From Scatosoma sp900555925 (lineage in GTDB: Bacteria > Bacillota > Clostridia > Christensenellales > Borkfalkiaceae): a stretch of 64,000 bases of DNA. The notes under the pieces are model-generated. The model ran no database searches. It was not told the DNA's origin and saw only the letters and a list, made by a program, of their open reading frames with translations. Where the stretch lies: assembly GCA_959603585.1 (NCBI GenBank), contig CAUGYD010000009.1, positions 30,752 to 94,751 on the forward strand, written 5' to 3'. Of this stretch, positions 43,373-53,322 are shown piece by piece (the stretch's first letter is position 1; the number at the start of each line of letters is the position of its first letter). Made by a program: the position numbers and the translations under genes.

Positions 43373-44755
43373 TCAAATTTGCCCGAAAAATTTGTTTTTT
43401 CTTTCGATTATTTCGTCGATTTTTCCGATATACGTTTTCAGATCCTTTTGGGAAGCGAATCTCTCGATTCGGTTTTCGGCGTTGAACACTCTTTTGGAAA
43501 CGGCGTTCGCGCCCGCGGCGAGATTGTCCGCCGTCTCCTCCATGATGTCTATGTTATATACGCAGGCTTTTCCGGGCTTGGTCCAGCCCACGTTCTCGTT
43601 ATTCCCCGCCTGATATTTCTGTCGGTACATATAATACGGAACATATCCCGCCCCCCGCAGAATTTCTCTCGACGCGGCGACCATATCCGAAACGACGGGA
43701 TTTTCGAGATAGGAGCACTCCTCTTTGAGCCTGGCTCCCGATTTGAGACAAAGGCAGTGCACGGTGATGTTTTCCGCGCCCGTTTTCACCGCTTCCCGAA
43801 CGCTGAACGCAAATTCTTCGAAGCTCTCGTCCGTCAGTCCCGCGATAAGGTCGGCGTTGATTTCAAAACCGAATTTCGCCGCCATGTCGAAAGCGCGATA
43901 GAGGTCGGCGGCCGTATGCCTGCGCCCGATTCGTTCGAGTGTCTTGTCCGAAAAACTCTGCGGATTGACGCAGATTCTCGTGCCCCCGTAATTTTTCAAA
44001 AGCGCCAGTTTTTCCTCGGTGAATACGTCGGGCCGTCCCGCCTCCACCGTATATTCGCACGCCGAATCGCGCACCTTTTCCACGGCCTTCAAAACTCTTT
44101 CGAGATCACTCGCCTCCAAAACCAAAGGAGTTCCGCCGCCGATATATACGCTGCGGAGCTTTCCGACGAGCGGTTTGCAGGCAGCGATTTCCCTTTCGAG
44201 GCAATCGAGATAAGAGGGCAGAAACTGCCGCGTTTTATCGATGGGCGCCGTGATAAAGGAACAGTAGGAACACTTGGTGGGACAAAAGGGAATCGAAACG
44301 AAAAAATCGGTGTTTCCGTCCTTTTTTTCGTATATTCCCTCCTGCGCCTTCAATACTTCTTCCACGAGAGAAATATTTTCCTCGCTCACCCGCATTTTTT
44401 CAAAGAGCGCCCGAAAATCCCTGCCCGACTCTTTTTCCATATATGCGAGCTTCGTGGGCCTGATCCCCGTCAAAGCCCCCCAGGGCATCTTTTCCTGATA
44501 TAAATCGCTTAAAATCGCATACAGTCCCAGTTTTCCGAACCGCCGTTCCATGCGTTTATATTCTATCTCGCCGCTTACTTGTCCCTCGTCTTCAAAGGAA
44601 TACTCTTTTCCGTCCACGGAGAAACGGTTATAAAATACGCCGTCTCGATAGACAAAGGAATGCGCGACGTTCCCGGGCCGCGCTTCAAACAGCCGCACGA
44701 CGTCCATGAGCTCGTTTTCCAAAAACTTGCAATCGGTTTTGAGTATCGTTTCCAT
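43373..44755 (-). CDS. hemZ: Coproporphyrinogen dehydrogenase-like radical SAM protein HemZ
   Basis: A 460-residue radical SAM protein. The N-terminal ~150 residues are the HemZ-specific extension, including PWGALTGIRPTKLAYM. The [4Fe-4S] motif is CPTKCSYC, followed by the GGGTP and VEAGRPD motifs of the HemN-like core. HemZ proteins are assigned to anaerobic coproporphyrinogen oxidation, but many Clostridia carry hemZ without a heme pathway, so the true role is uncertain. I prefer the ATG at 44755; a GTG at 44770 is the alternative. It ends the recJ-rel-MBL-hemZ run. Confidence 0.9.
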   Translation of the reverse strand: METILKTDCKFLENELMDVVRLFEARPGNVAHSFVYRDGVFYNRFSVDGKEYSFEDEGQVSGEIEYKRMERRFGKLGLYAILSDLYQEKMPWGALTGIRPTKLAYMEKESGRDFRALFEKMRVSEENISLVEEVLKAQEGIYEKKDGNTDFFVSIPFCPTKCSYCSFITAPIDKTRQFLPSYLDCLEREIAACKPLVGKLRSVYIGGGTPLVLEASDLERVLKAVEKVRDSACEYTVEAGRPDVFTEEKLALLKNYGGTRICVNPQSFSDKTLERIGRRHTAADLYRAFDMAAKFGFEINADLIAGLTDESFEEFAFSVREAVKTGAENITVHCLCLKSGARLKEECSYLENPVVSDMVAASREILRGAGYVPYYMYRQKYQAGNNENVGWTKPGKACVYNIDIMEETADNLAAGANAVSKRVFNAENRIERFASQKDLKTYIGKIDEIIERKNKFFGQI

Positions 44756-44774
44756 GCCTTTCCCGCGCACTCCT

Positions 44775-45422
44775 TTATGCGTCCCTCAAAAAAGGATTTT
44801 TCTGCCGTTCTTCGTTCAATGTGGTATCTTCCTCGTGACCGGGAAACACGGGATAATCCCCGTCGAGGGCGGCAAGTTTTTTCAGGCTTTCCCGAAGCGC
44901 CCCGACATTCCCCGTCGGGAAATCCGTCCGACCGACGCTGCCCGCGAAGAGCGTATCTCCCGTAAACAGAGCGGCTTTTTCCTTCGTCTCTTGCGCCTTT
45001 CCCTCATCCCGTATAAGATAGCACATTTCCCCCGCCGTATGCCCGGGCGTGGAAACCGCCCGTACGGAAAGGCCGCAGACATTCAGAATTTCCCCGTCCC
45101 GCAGCGTTCCGTCCACCGTAAACGGAACGCGGGGAATACCTGCCGTATCGAACAAATCCGCCCTCGTCCCCACGAGCGCCTTTTCCTTTTCCGAACAAAA
45201 AATTTTCGCGCCCATGGCTTGCAGCGCGGCCGCGCCGCCCACATGGTCGAAATGTGCGTGCGTCAGAAGCACGCAGACGGGGGTAAGCGAACGCTTCTTC
45301 AATTCTTCGGCGATTCTCGGTTGAGCGGGGTCTACGACGACGGCAAGCCCCTCACAAGCGTCGCAGGTCACGATATAGGAATTGGCGGCAAATTCTTTCG
45401 GATAAATCTTTTCTACTTTCAT
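44775..45422 (-). CDS. MBL-fold hydrolase, glyoxalase II-like
   Basis: A 215-residue metallo-beta-lactamase-fold hydrolase. The metal-binding THAHFDHVGG and HTAGEMCYL motifs, a GDTLFAGSVGRTDFPTG segment and PGHEEDTT match the YcbL/GloB-like group that hydrolyses thioesters. It lies 8 bp after rel and just before hemZ, a common clostridial order. Confidence 0.9.
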   Translation of the reverse strand: MKVEKIYPKEFAANSYIVTCDACEGLAVVVDPAQPRIAEELKKRSLTPVCVLLTHAHFDHVGGAAALQAMGAKIFCSEKEKALVGTRADLFDTAGIPRVPFTVDGTLRDGEILNVCGLSVRAVSTPGHTAGEMCYLIRDEGKAQETKEKAALFTGDTLFAGSVGRTDFPTGNVGALRESLKKLAALDGDYPVFPGHEEDTTLNEERQKNPFLRDA

Positions 45423-45430
45423 AAAATTCC

Positions 45431-47578
45431 CTACGACAAAGAAGTGATGCGGTGTACGTCGTAAATACGTTTATCCGCGCGCAATTTTTTAAGCAGCATA
45501 TCCACGTCGGCGACGTCGGTCAGACTGACAGAGGCCTCCAAAACGGCGTCCCTGTTCTTGTCTATGCGTCCGTTGACGGCGGTAATCGACAATTTCATAT
45601 CCGAGACGACGCCGGATAAAACGGACAGAGCGGCGCCCTGATCCGTGGCGCGAATCATGATATTCGCGTTATAGCGATGCTTGTCGTGTACTTCTTTATT
45701 CCACGCGGCGGGAAGAAGTCTCCCTTCGTCCACGCCGTGAATGTTGGGACAATCGGCGCGGTGAATGACGACGCCGCGGCCACGGGAGGTATAGCCGACG
45801 ATTTTATCGCCGGGAACGGGAGAGCAGCAGCCCGCGAACCGAACGAGAAGTCCGGACTGTCCGTTTACGAGCACGCCGCCCGGCGTACGGCCTCCGCCGT
45901 CCCCCGCATGTACCTCGAACGGCTTGGGCATTTCCCGCTTATAGAAGTCTATCAGCTTGAACAGCACCTGATTGACGGATACGGAGCCGTACCCCACGGC
46001 CGCGAACATTTCGTCGCGGGAACCGAAGGAATAGCGTTCGGAAATGCGTTTGAAACTCTCGTCCGTAAGGAGAGCGGAGAGGGTATATCCTCTTTTTTTC
46101 GCTTCTTCTTCCAGCCTTGCCTGTCCTATGCGGATATTGTCCTCTTTGAGTTCGTTTTTATAAAACTGTTTGATTTTGGCCTTTGCGCTGGACGATTTAA
46201 TGAATTTCAGCCAGTCGCGGGAAGGGCCTTTTGAATTGGGAGAGGTAATAATCTCGACCACGTCCCCCACTTCCAGAGTGGTGGACAGAGGAACGATTTT
46301 GGAATTGACGCGCGCGCCCGTGCAGCGGTTTCCGACCTCCGAGTGAATGGCATAGGCAAAATCGACGGGAGTCGCACCGGGCGGCAGGGAGATGACCTTT
46401 CCGCGCGGCGTAAAGACGAGTAGCTCGTCGCTGTAAAGTTCTGTTTTGAGGGCGGCCAGGAACTCGCGGGAATCTTTGACGGCGCCCTGCCATTCCATGA
46501 CTTCCCTGAGCCATGTGAGTTTATTTTCGAAATTGGTATTCTCGTCTTCCGAGCGTCCCTCTTTATACTTCCAGTGCGCCGCGATACCGAATTCGGCGAT
46601 ACGGTGCATTTCCTCGGTCCGAATCTGAATTTCAAAAGGCTGACCGAATCTCGTCATGACCGTGGTATGCAGAGACTGATATTTGTTGGGTTTCGGGTTT
46701 GCGATATAGTCTTTGATTCGGCCGGGGAGAGGCTTCCAGCGCTCGTGAATTTCTCCGAGTACGGTATAGCATTCCCTGACGTCCTTGACGATGACGCGAA
46801 CGGCGGTAAGGTCGTAAATCTGGTCGAGGGATTTTCCCTTATTCTTCATCTTTTTATAGATGGAATAGAAGTGCTTGGGACGCCCGAACACCTCGCCCGT
46901 AATCCCGTCGGCGGCCATCAGTTCCTTGATTTCCTTGACGATATTATTGACGAATTCCCGCCGTTCGGAAAGTTTCTCGTTGATGTGAACGACTAGATAT
47001 TCATAGGCTTCGGGATCGAGATATTTGAGGCATAAATCCTCCAATTCGCACTTAATCTGCGAAATACCCAAACGCCCCGCGAGCGGCGTATAAATGTCCA
47101 GCGTTTCCTTCGCCATTTTCTGCTGTCTTTCGGGCGAGAGGAAATTGAGGGAACGCATATTGTGAAGCCTGTCGGCCAATTTGATGATGATGACGCGGAT
47201 ATCTTTCGCCATGGCGACGAAAATTTTCCGAAAATTTTCCGCCTCTTCCTGTTCCTGGGACTCGAACACGATTTTATCGAGCTTGGTGACTCCGCTGACG
47301 AGTTCTAAAATCTCGTCTCCGAATTCGCGTTTGATGTCCTCTTCGGTGACGGGCGTATCCTCTATGACGTCGTGTAAAAGAGCGGCCGCGACCGTGGGCG
47401 CGTCTAATCCCAGCTCCATGAGAATGAGCGCGACGGCGCAAGGGTGGATAAAGTACGGCTCGCCCGAAGCCCGCTTTTGATTGGCATGAGCCTCTTTGGC
47501 ATAGTCGTAGGCTTTCAGGAGCATTTCTTTATCCTTTCCGTCGTATAACTCGTTTATTTTGTTCCAGGTCGTGATCAT
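45431..47578 (-). CDS. relA: Bifunctional (p)ppGpp synthetase/hydrolase Rel
   Basis: A 715-residue long RSH protein. The N-terminal HD hydrolase is intact (HPCAVALILMELGLDA, then LLHDVIEDT with His69-Asp70). The synthetase domain has GRPKHFYSIYKKM and the YQSLHTTVM motif. TGS (LLVFTPRGKVISLPPGATPV) and a C-terminal ACT domain follow. Both activities look intact. It balances alarmone levels under stringent response. SD GGGGTAAG before the ATG; recJ lies 51 bp upstream. Confidence 0.96.
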   Translation of the reverse strand: MITTWNKINELYDGKDKEMLLKAYDYAKEAHANQKRASGEPYFIHPCAVALILMELGLDAPTVAAALLHDVIEDTPVTEEDIKREFGDEILELVSGVTKLDKIVFESQEQEEAENFRKIFVAMAKDIRVIIIKLADRLHNMRSLNFLSPERQQKMAKETLDIYTPLAGRLGISQIKCELEDLCLKYLDPEAYEYLVVHINEKLSERREFVNNIVKEIKELMAADGITGEVFGRPKHFYSIYKKMKNKGKSLDQIYDLTAVRVIVKDVRECYTVLGEIHERWKPLPGRIKDYIANPKPNKYQSLHTTVMTRFGQPFEIQIRTEEMHRIAEFGIAAHWKYKEGRSEDENTNFENKLTWLREVMEWQGAVKDSREFLAALKTELYSDELLVFTPRGKVISLPPGATPVDFAYAIHSEVGNRCTGARVNSKIVPLSTTLEVGDVVEIITSPNSKGPSRDWLKFIKSSSAKAKIKQFYKNELKEDNIRIGQARLEEEAKKRGYTLSALLTDESFKRISERYSFGSRDEMFAAVGYGSVSVNQVLFKLIDFYKREMPKPFEVHAGDGGGRTPGGVLVNGQSGLLVRFAGCCSPVPGDKIVGYTSRGRGVVIHRADCPNIHGVDEGRLLPAAWNKEVHDKHRYNANIMIRATDQGAALSVLSGVVSDMKLSITAVNGRIDKNRDAVLEASVSLTDVADVDMLLKKLRADKRIYDVHRITSLS

Positions 47579-47629
47579 ATCTTACCCCTTTGTATATCCT
47601 CTGCCGTTTCGACTTTTACATAACGGCCG

Positions 47630-49957
47630 TTATTCCTCTTGCAGAATACAGATTTTTCTATAAATCGCGGAATCGTTCAAATCCGCTTTGACGCCGCGAT
47701 ACACGGTGAGTTTTCCTTCTCCGAATGCTACGAGGCCCAATTCCTCGAATACGTTCAGGGCGAAAATGAACTCTCTCTTGTCGAATCCCAGCGCTCCGCA
47801 GGCGAACGCGAGTTCTTCCGCGGTTTCCCCGCTCAAAGAATTGACCTGCCGCCGAAGCGCCGAGAAGATTTCCAAAAGGCTTTCCCGCCGCGTATCCAAG
47901 CCCGAAAACATTTTATAGCCGCAGATTTCCCGATTGACGTATACTTTTCTGCCCTCCAACGCGGCGATATTGAAATCGGATGGGGTATCGAGGAAGATAA
48001 AATCGCGAAACCCGCCTATATCCGCGTCGGCGGAAGGAGAAACGATGAGATTGTTGGCGAGATTTTTCGAAGAAGGATAAAACAGGTCGCACCCGAATCC
48101 TTCGAGATTTTTATAAAATTTCAGCGTCCGCCTGTCCGAAGCAATGAGACAGAGCCCGTAAGCGCATTCGGCTCTTTTTTCTTCTATCAGCTTTTCCGTC
48201 TCTTCCGTCGTAAGGGATACGGGATTCACCGCGACGGGCGGCGCATAGGACCGCGCCACCGAATTGGCAAAAATACTCTCTGCCGCGCCCCGCCCCGTTC
48301 TCCCGTCGTAAACGAGTTCGCGGATAAAGCCCTTGATGTATTCCCGTCCCTTGAATTTGGAGATATTGATTTCAAAGACGAATTTCTTTTCGACGTCGCT
48401 CTCCACCAATTTCAAATTTTTTGCCCCCGAAAAATACATGAGCTCGATATAATCGCTCCTGACGGAAAGGTGCGGGGACATATATTTCAGCGGGCGGGCG
48501 GAACACGCTCCCGCACGAATGGAAAATAGCGGCCTGCGGTGTCCTACGCCGTAAGGCTCCATGGCGTTCAGTTCCCGTGCGAACTTTTCGGGAAAGGGCT
48601 CGGAAATTTCTTCGCTGACGTAAATACGCTGTTCGAAATCCTCCTCGGTGTACGAACGCCTGATTTCTTCGTTCAAAGCCGCTTCCAGCTTATCGAAATT
48701 CTCTTCCGCGAGGTTGATGCCCGCCGCCTGCGCATGCCCGCCGAATTCGGAAATATACTCCGAGCAATTTTTGAGCGCATTGAAAATATTGACGTTTTCG
48801 ATGCTGCGGGCACTTCCCTTCAACATATTGCCGTGATGCACGAACAGGAGCGTGGGACGATTGTATTCTTCGGCGATTCTCGCCGCGACGATCCCGACGA
48901 ACCCGGAATTCCAGCTCTCGTCGGAAAGCATGATGACGTAACCGTAAGCTCCCTTTTTCGCAAGTTTCGCCTTTGCGGAGGCATACAGCTCGTCGCAGCA
49001 TTTCTGACGTTCGGTGTTGTAGGCGCACAGTTTTGCCGCAAGGTGCAGAATTTCGCTTTCGTCCTCGGAAACGAACAGCTGAAAGGCGGCGCGCGCGTCT
49101 CCCATTCTCCCCGCGGCATTGATGCGCGGAGCAATCGTAAACGCCAGATTCTGCGCGGTCACGGCGTCGTACGTTTTTCCCATCAGCGCGGAAAAACAGC
49201 TTCGCGGGCGCGGCGTATTGAACAATTTCAGCCCCTCGGTCACAATGTCCCGATTTTCTCCGAGGAGAGGAACGCTGTCCGCGACGGTCGCCAAAGCGGC
49301 AAAGTCCAATAATTTATACGCATTCTCACCTATCAGGGCACAGGCCAGCTTGAACGCGACCCCCGCTCCGCAGAGATTGTCGTAGGGATAATCGTCCTGC
49401 AATTTGGGATTGATGACGACGCAATCGGGCAAAATTTCCGGCAATTCGTGATGATCCGTGACGATCACATCCGCTCCCAGTTCGTAAATATATTGCGTCT
49501 CTTTCGCGCAGGAAATACCGCAGTCTACGGTAATGAACAATTCCGGCTGACAATCGTCGAAAATTCTGTCCACCGCTTCTATGCTCAACCCGTATCCGTC
49601 CGCACGTTCGGGAACGTAAATATGCGCCTCTATGCCGAATTCTTTCAAGGCATGGTACATAATGGCGGAAGCACAAATTCCGTCCGCGTCGTAATCGCCG
49701 AACACCGCGACCGTCTTTCCCTCTTCTCTCGCAGAAACGAGCATGTCCACCGCCTCTTTCATCCCTTTCATGAGCATGGGAGAAAGAAAGTTGAGACGGG
49801 AAGGGTGCATGAATTTGTAAATTTTTTCCGCGTCGTCCACGCCCCGCGCATAGAGAATACGCACGATATGTTCCGTCAGTCCCGTCTCCTCGGAAAGTTC
49901 GGCGATTTTATTGAGTTGTTCCTCCGAAAATATATATTCGGGAACGATTTTTTTCAT
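47630..49957 (-). CDS. recJ: Single-stranded-DNA-specific exonuclease RecJ
   Basis: A 775-residue DHH-family 5'-3' exonuclease for recombination and mismatch repair. It has FGDYDADG (residues 87-93), the second metal motif VDCGIS, DHH (168-170), the DHHA1 region with SGFVGIVAARIAEEY and GHAQAAGINL, and an OB-fold (GRRPLFSIRA, then SDYIELMYF). A ~200-residue C-terminal extension is longer than the core enzyme but common in Clostridia. Confidence 0.95.
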   Translation of the reverse strand: MKKIVPEYIFSEEQLNKIAELSEETGLTEHIVRILYARGVDDAEKIYKFMHPSRLNFLSPMLMKGMKEAVDMLVSAREEGKTVAVFGDYDADGICASAIMYHALKEFGIEAHIYVPERADGYGLSIEAVDRIFDDCQPELFITVDCGISCAKETQYIYELGADVIVTDHHELPEILPDCVVINPKLQDDYPYDNLCGAGVAFKLACALIGENAYKLLDFAALATVADSVPLLGENRDIVTEGLKLFNTPRPRSCFSALMGKTYDAVTAQNLAFTIAPRINAAGRMGDARAAFQLFVSEDESEILHLAAKLCAYNTERQKCCDELYASAKAKLAKKGAYGYVIMLSDESWNSGFVGIVAARIAEEYNRPTLLFVHHGNMLKGSARSIENVNIFNALKNCSEYISEFGGHAQAAGINLAEENFDKLEAALNEEIRRSYTEEDFEQRIYVSEEISEPFPEKFARELNAMEPYGVGHRRPLFSIRAGACSARPLKYMSPHLSVRSDYIELMYFSGAKNLKLVESDVEKKFVFEINISKFKGREYIKGFIRELVYDGRTGRGAAESIFANSVARSYAPPVAVNPVSLTTEETEKLIEEKRAECAYGLCLIASDRRTLKFYKNLEGFGCDLFYPSSKNLANNLIVSPSADADIGGFRDFIFLDTPSDFNIAALEGRKVYVNREICGYKMFSGLDTRRESLLEIFSALRRQVNSLSGETAEELAFACGALGFDKREFIFALNVFEELGLVAFGEGKLTVYRGVKADLNDSAIYRKICILQEE

Positions 49958-50010
49958 CTTAATTCCTTGTTCTTTAACCCGTTATACGGTCAATCTCTTC
50001 TCCCGGATTC

Positions 50011-50192
50011 TCATTTTGTCCGTTTGCTTCCCGTTCTCGGCTCCTGTCAGGCCGTTTTACCCGTTTGCCTATCACTTTCGGGTTCTGACGAGCCGTTTTG
50101 CCCGTTTACTTCTCGCTTTCGGATTCTGTTGTTCCGTTTTATTCGTTTACTTCTCGCTTTCGGATTCCGTTGGGCTGTTTTACCTGTTTGCC
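50011..50192. repeat. 41-bp imperfect tandem repeat (4.4 copies)
   Basis: Units at 50011-50051, 50052-50092, 50093-50133 and 50134-50174 with a partial fifth to 50192. Each has the core CCGTTTTACCCGTTTG and a CTTTCGGATTCTG segment. The period is not a multiple of three and no frame stays open as a protein, so it is noncoding. It fills much of the 458-bp gene-free interval between recJ and secF. Confidence 0.85.
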
Positions 50193-50289
50193 TTTGGGAC
50201 TTTTTTCTCTTTTCCGCCGCCCGCCCGAATTTATCGGCTATGTTCTTTTGCGGGAACATATTTTCCCTGTCTTTATCAAAGAAAAGAGC

Positions 50290-50357
50290 GGGCGGGAATA
50301 AAGCCCTCCCGCCCATCACATTGCATAATAGCCGCAAAAGGACCGTTTCCGGTCCTT
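50290..50357 (-). terminator. Tandem terminators after secF
   Basis: Two hairpins: AAGGACCG-GAAA-CGGTCCTT (50357-50338) with a short TTTT, then GGGCGGGA with TCCCGCCC (50314-50290) followed by GCTCTTTTCTTT on the minus strand. Confidence 0.8.
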
Positions 50358-50415
50358 CGCCGCCGTCAAAATCCGACCTTATTTGTCCTCATTTTTCCAT
50401 GAAGCACATGTCATA

Positions 50416-51501
50416 TTATTCTGCACTCTCGTCCGCGGAATTCTTTTCCGCGTCCGCCGCAGATTGCGTTTCCGCTTTTGCGTCCGTTTTGGCGTCCGCT
50501 TTTGCGGCTGCTTTTACGGACTTAGAGCCCTTTTTATAGTCGTATCTCGCACGTTCCGCCGCCCGTTTGTCGGAAATCTTCTTCATGGGAAGATACATGG
50601 CGGGCATAAAGATCAAAGACGAGAAAGTTCCCATAACGACCGCCACCAACGCGGCGACCGCGAACCATCTGACCGAAGTCACGGCAATGGCCCCTACCAG
50701 AACGAGAGCTATAATGCTTAAAAGAGCGAAGAACAAAACCGACTTTGTCTGAACGGAGGAAGAAACGGCTTCCTCGGCAGACATCGCTTTATATTCGTCC
50801 GTCTTGAAATTTTCGCGCATTTTGTTGAAACTCAGCATGGAGGTGAGCGCCGTAAAGAGAAGCGCAAACGCACCGACATACGCGACGGACGTAGTCACGG
50901 GAATACGCACCAGCGCAACGACCGCCAACGTCAGAAGCGTCCCTACGAGGGAGGAAACCACACCCGCGATGCCCATGTTCAGCTTATAGCGAACAGAGAC
51001 ATACACAAAAATCACGAGGAGAATCACGGCTCCCGCCAGCACACCGCGCCAAATATATCCCGAAGGGACGACCGCTATGGCGTTCTCGCTCCCCATCGTG
51101 ACATAGAAGAAAGCCCCGTTGAGGTTGCCCTCTGCCTCGGAAGCCGCGTCCAGAGCGACGCCGATTGCAGTTTTAGCCTCATTTAATTTAGCGTCGTCGG
51201 TATTCTTGTCGAACACATAGAGAAGTTCCCCTCCGTTCGACATGTCCGCCTTCACCGTATAAGCGTCTTTCAAACCTGCCTTCTCGAATTCCGATTCGCA
51301 GATTTCTTTGACGCTCTCCACTCTCGCGTCAGAAATTTCGACATAGGATTCCAGCTCGACGCTCAGCGTCTTTACATCGGAAACCGTGGTATCGGGATTA
51401 AATCCGAAGACGGCTAAAATCACGATTCCCGCGGCGATGACGAGCGCGCTGAGAATGGCCCAAAGCTTGAACTTTCCGACCGTTTTATTCATCTTACTCA
51501 T
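50416..51501 (-). CDS. secF: Protein translocase subunit SecF
   Basis: A 361-residue RND-type membrane protein: TM1 (LWAILSALVIAAGIVIL), a small extracytoplasmic domain, and five clustered helices with GVVSSLVGTLLTLAVVALV and the SFNKMREN loop. It works with SecD and YajC at the SecYEG exit. The last ~45 residues are an Ala/Lys/Asp/Glu tail (KADAKTDAKAETQSAADAE) not needed for the fold. I chose the ATG at 51501 with GGGAGG 9 nt upstream; it overlaps the secD end. Confidence 0.93.
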   Translation of the reverse strand: MSKMNKTVGKFKLWAILSALVIAAGIVILAVFGFNPDTTVSDVKTLSVELESYVEISDARVESVKEICESEFEKAGLKDAYTVKADMSNGGELLYVFDKNTDDAKLNEAKTAIGVALDAASEAEGNLNGAFFYVTMGSENAIAVVPSGYIWRGVLAGAVILLVIFVYVSVRYKLNMGIAGVVSSLVGTLLTLAVVALVRIPVTTSVAYVGAFALLFTALTSMLSFNKMRENFKTDEYKAMSAEEAVSSSVQTKSVLFFALLSIIALVLVGAIAVTSVRWFAVAALVAVVMGTFSSLIFMPAMYLPMKKISDKRAAERARYDYKKGSKSVKAAAKADAKTDAKAETQSAADAEKNSADESAE

Positions 51502-52999
51502 CGTCGTCATCCTCCCTTACAAAGCCGAAATATTTATATTTATCTTTCGACGAAGACACCAACATGCAGTTGATAAAGCGCGTCCACAGGAGATTGCAGA
51601 AAGCGCCCGTAACGAAACAGATAAGCGCTTGCAGAGCCAGCGTGTGCAATCCGGCTGCGCCGATCAGGAGGGCGACGGAAGCGAGGACGAGCACCGCATA
51701 GACGTCGATCATGCCTGCCAAAGTCTTTTTATACCCCGCTTTGACGGAAGAATCCACCGTTTTGCCCGTATCGAATTCCGATTTTATGGCGCCGTAGACG
51801 CGCGCATTGAAGAGATTGGTGAGGAGCAGGCCGAAGAGGAAAATCGCAACGGTTCCCAAAGTCACCTCGAACACGCCGCTCGAAATGAAGGCGAAGCAGA
51901 TAGCGGTGACGATGAGATAGGACAGCGTGGAATAGGCGCAGGCGCCGCCGAATCCCTTGTATTTGATGAAGGGCCAGACAATGGAGGCAACGAGCACGAT
52001 CGCCAACGCGATATAGAGCCGCGTAAGTGCATTGGAGCCGTATGCAGGTCCGAACGTTCTCGTTTCTTCCACTTCGAAGCCGAGGCCGAGATCCCCCGCA
52101 TTGAGCGCGGAATTGAGAAGGATCGCAACGACCGAAGCCGTTTCGTCCGTATAGGTATCCGTACCTCCGATATAGAGCGTCTTTTCATCGATTGCCTCAG
52201 TTACCGAAAGCTGAATAATCGACTCGTCACCCACTTTGAAGGAAAGCGTACCGCCCGAAGAAGTGGAGCCGTCGTCGGAAGAAGACGAAGAAGCCAAGGA
52301 CGTCGTCACGTCCTTAATAAGTTTTCTGCCTTCGTCGGTGAGTTTAACCTGGATATAGGTGCTGTCGCCGTTCTTTTTGGGCGAAAAGCCTTTGATATAG
52401 TCCTTGGGAGACTCGTCCTTCGACGCTTCGAGAACGGTATTGGTGCCGTCATACAGCGTAAATTCCCCCGTATAGGAGAAATAGCTGAACGCGGTGCCCG
52501 CCGCCGTATCGGAGACGGGAAGTTCTATTCTCAGAGCGTAATCGTCCACGACGGACACGCGGAAAGAGGAATCCCCTCTCTTTTCATAGCGGGAAGAAAT
52601 TTCTTTTTTCGCCGCCTCGAAAGACTCCTTGAAGGAATCGGTGACGACGTATCCGTTCTCCGTTTCCTCTACGACGCCGTCGTCGGAATCGGTGCTCAGA
52701 TACAGTCCTTTATACGGAGTATAAGAATTTTCATATTCCTCCTGCTTGTCCTCCGAGCGGGATTCATATTCTTTCTGATATTCGACCTCGGAAATGACTC
52801 CTTCGGGGTAGTAATAGGTATAATATCCCCCGCCGAGGTTTGCGTCGAGGTCGTACGTTTTGACGACGGGGTTCCAGTTGCTGACGGCGCCGTTCCACAG
52901 GAACGGAAGCTCGAAAGAAGGAACCACGATCATCGCGCACAACGCGACGATTACGATGGTAAGCAAAGTCAACAATACCACCGATTTCTTCTTGCCCAT
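51494..52999 (-). CDS. secD: Protein translocase subunit SecD
   Basis: A 501-residue SecD. TM1 (VLLTLLTIVIVALCAMIVV) is followed by a large extracytoplasmic part, including a GDSSFRVSVVDDYALRIELP beta segment and a Ser-rich insertion (ASSSSSDDGSTSSGG). Five C-terminal helices carry the RND core, then an acidic end (EDDDDE). It uses the proton gradient to pull exported proteins. Promoter at 53058-53086, SD AGGAGG. A palindrome TTCGGG-N6-CCCGAA lies in the 5' UTR (53020-53037). Confidence 0.92.
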   Translation of the reverse strand: MGKKKSVVLLTLLTIVIVALCAMIVVPSFELPFLWNGAVSNWNPVVKTYDLDANLGGGYYTYYYPEGVISEVEYQKEYESRSEDKQEEYENSYTPYKGLYLSTDSDDGVVEETENGYVVTDSFKESFEAAKKEISSRYEKRGDSSFRVSVVDDYALRIELPVSDTAAGTAFSYFSYTGEFTLYDGTNTVLEASKDESPKDYIKGFSPKKNGDSTYIQVKLTDEGRKLIKDVTTSLASSSSSDDGSTSSGGTLSFKVGDESIIQLSVTEAIDEKTLYIGGTDTYTDETASVVAILLNSALNAGDLGLGFEVEETRTFGPAYGSNALTRLYIALAIVLVASIVWPFIKYKGFGGACAYSTLSYLIVTAICFAFISSGVFEVTLGTVAIFLFGLLLTNLFNARVYGAIKSEFDTGKTVDSSVKAGYKKTLAGMIDVYAVLVLASVALLIGAAGLHTLALQALICFVTGAFCNLLWTRFINCMLVSSSKDKYKYFGFVREDDDDE

Positions 53000-53057
53000 T
53001 GAATAGCCTCCTGATGATTTTCGGGCACGTACCCGAATTTTACACTGATACTGTTTT

Positions 53058-53086
53058 ATTATATCTTATCTTCCGCCGCCCGTCAA
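53058..53086 (-). promoter_or_regulatory. Sigma-A type promoter of secD-secF
   Basis: Minus strand TTGACG (53086-53081), 17-bp spacer, TATAAT (53063-53058). The gene-free stretch 53000-53322 otherwise holds the UTR palindrome and a candidate terminator. Confidence 0.8.
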
Positions 53087-53134
53087 GTCATAAAGGCGGC
53101 TTAACGCGAATTTTTTGCCGTTTTTCACAAAAAT

Positions 53135-53170
53135 GCGCTTTGCGGGCAAATCCGAGGAGCTCGAAAGCGC
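53135..53170 (-). terminator. Candidate terminator of scfB
   Basis: Minus strand GCGCTTT (53170-53164) pairs with AAAGCGC (53141-53135) around a structured 22-nt loop, followed by ATTTTTG. Confidence 0.5.
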
Positions 53171-53322
53171 GTTTTCGTCCTCCGCGCGGTCTTTATCCCC
53201 TTTTGCACGGCGCGCCTTTAAGGAACTCCGTCCTTTCGCGTACCTGCGTTTTCGGGAAATATCTTCCGCGTGCTCAAATTTTTAACGGCCGCCTCGCCGA
53301 GTCCTTTTCACACGGTTTATGT

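Noticed and set aside
50011..50192. 41-bp repeats as a CRISPR array
   Set aside because: Units are contiguous without spacers and there are no cas genes.
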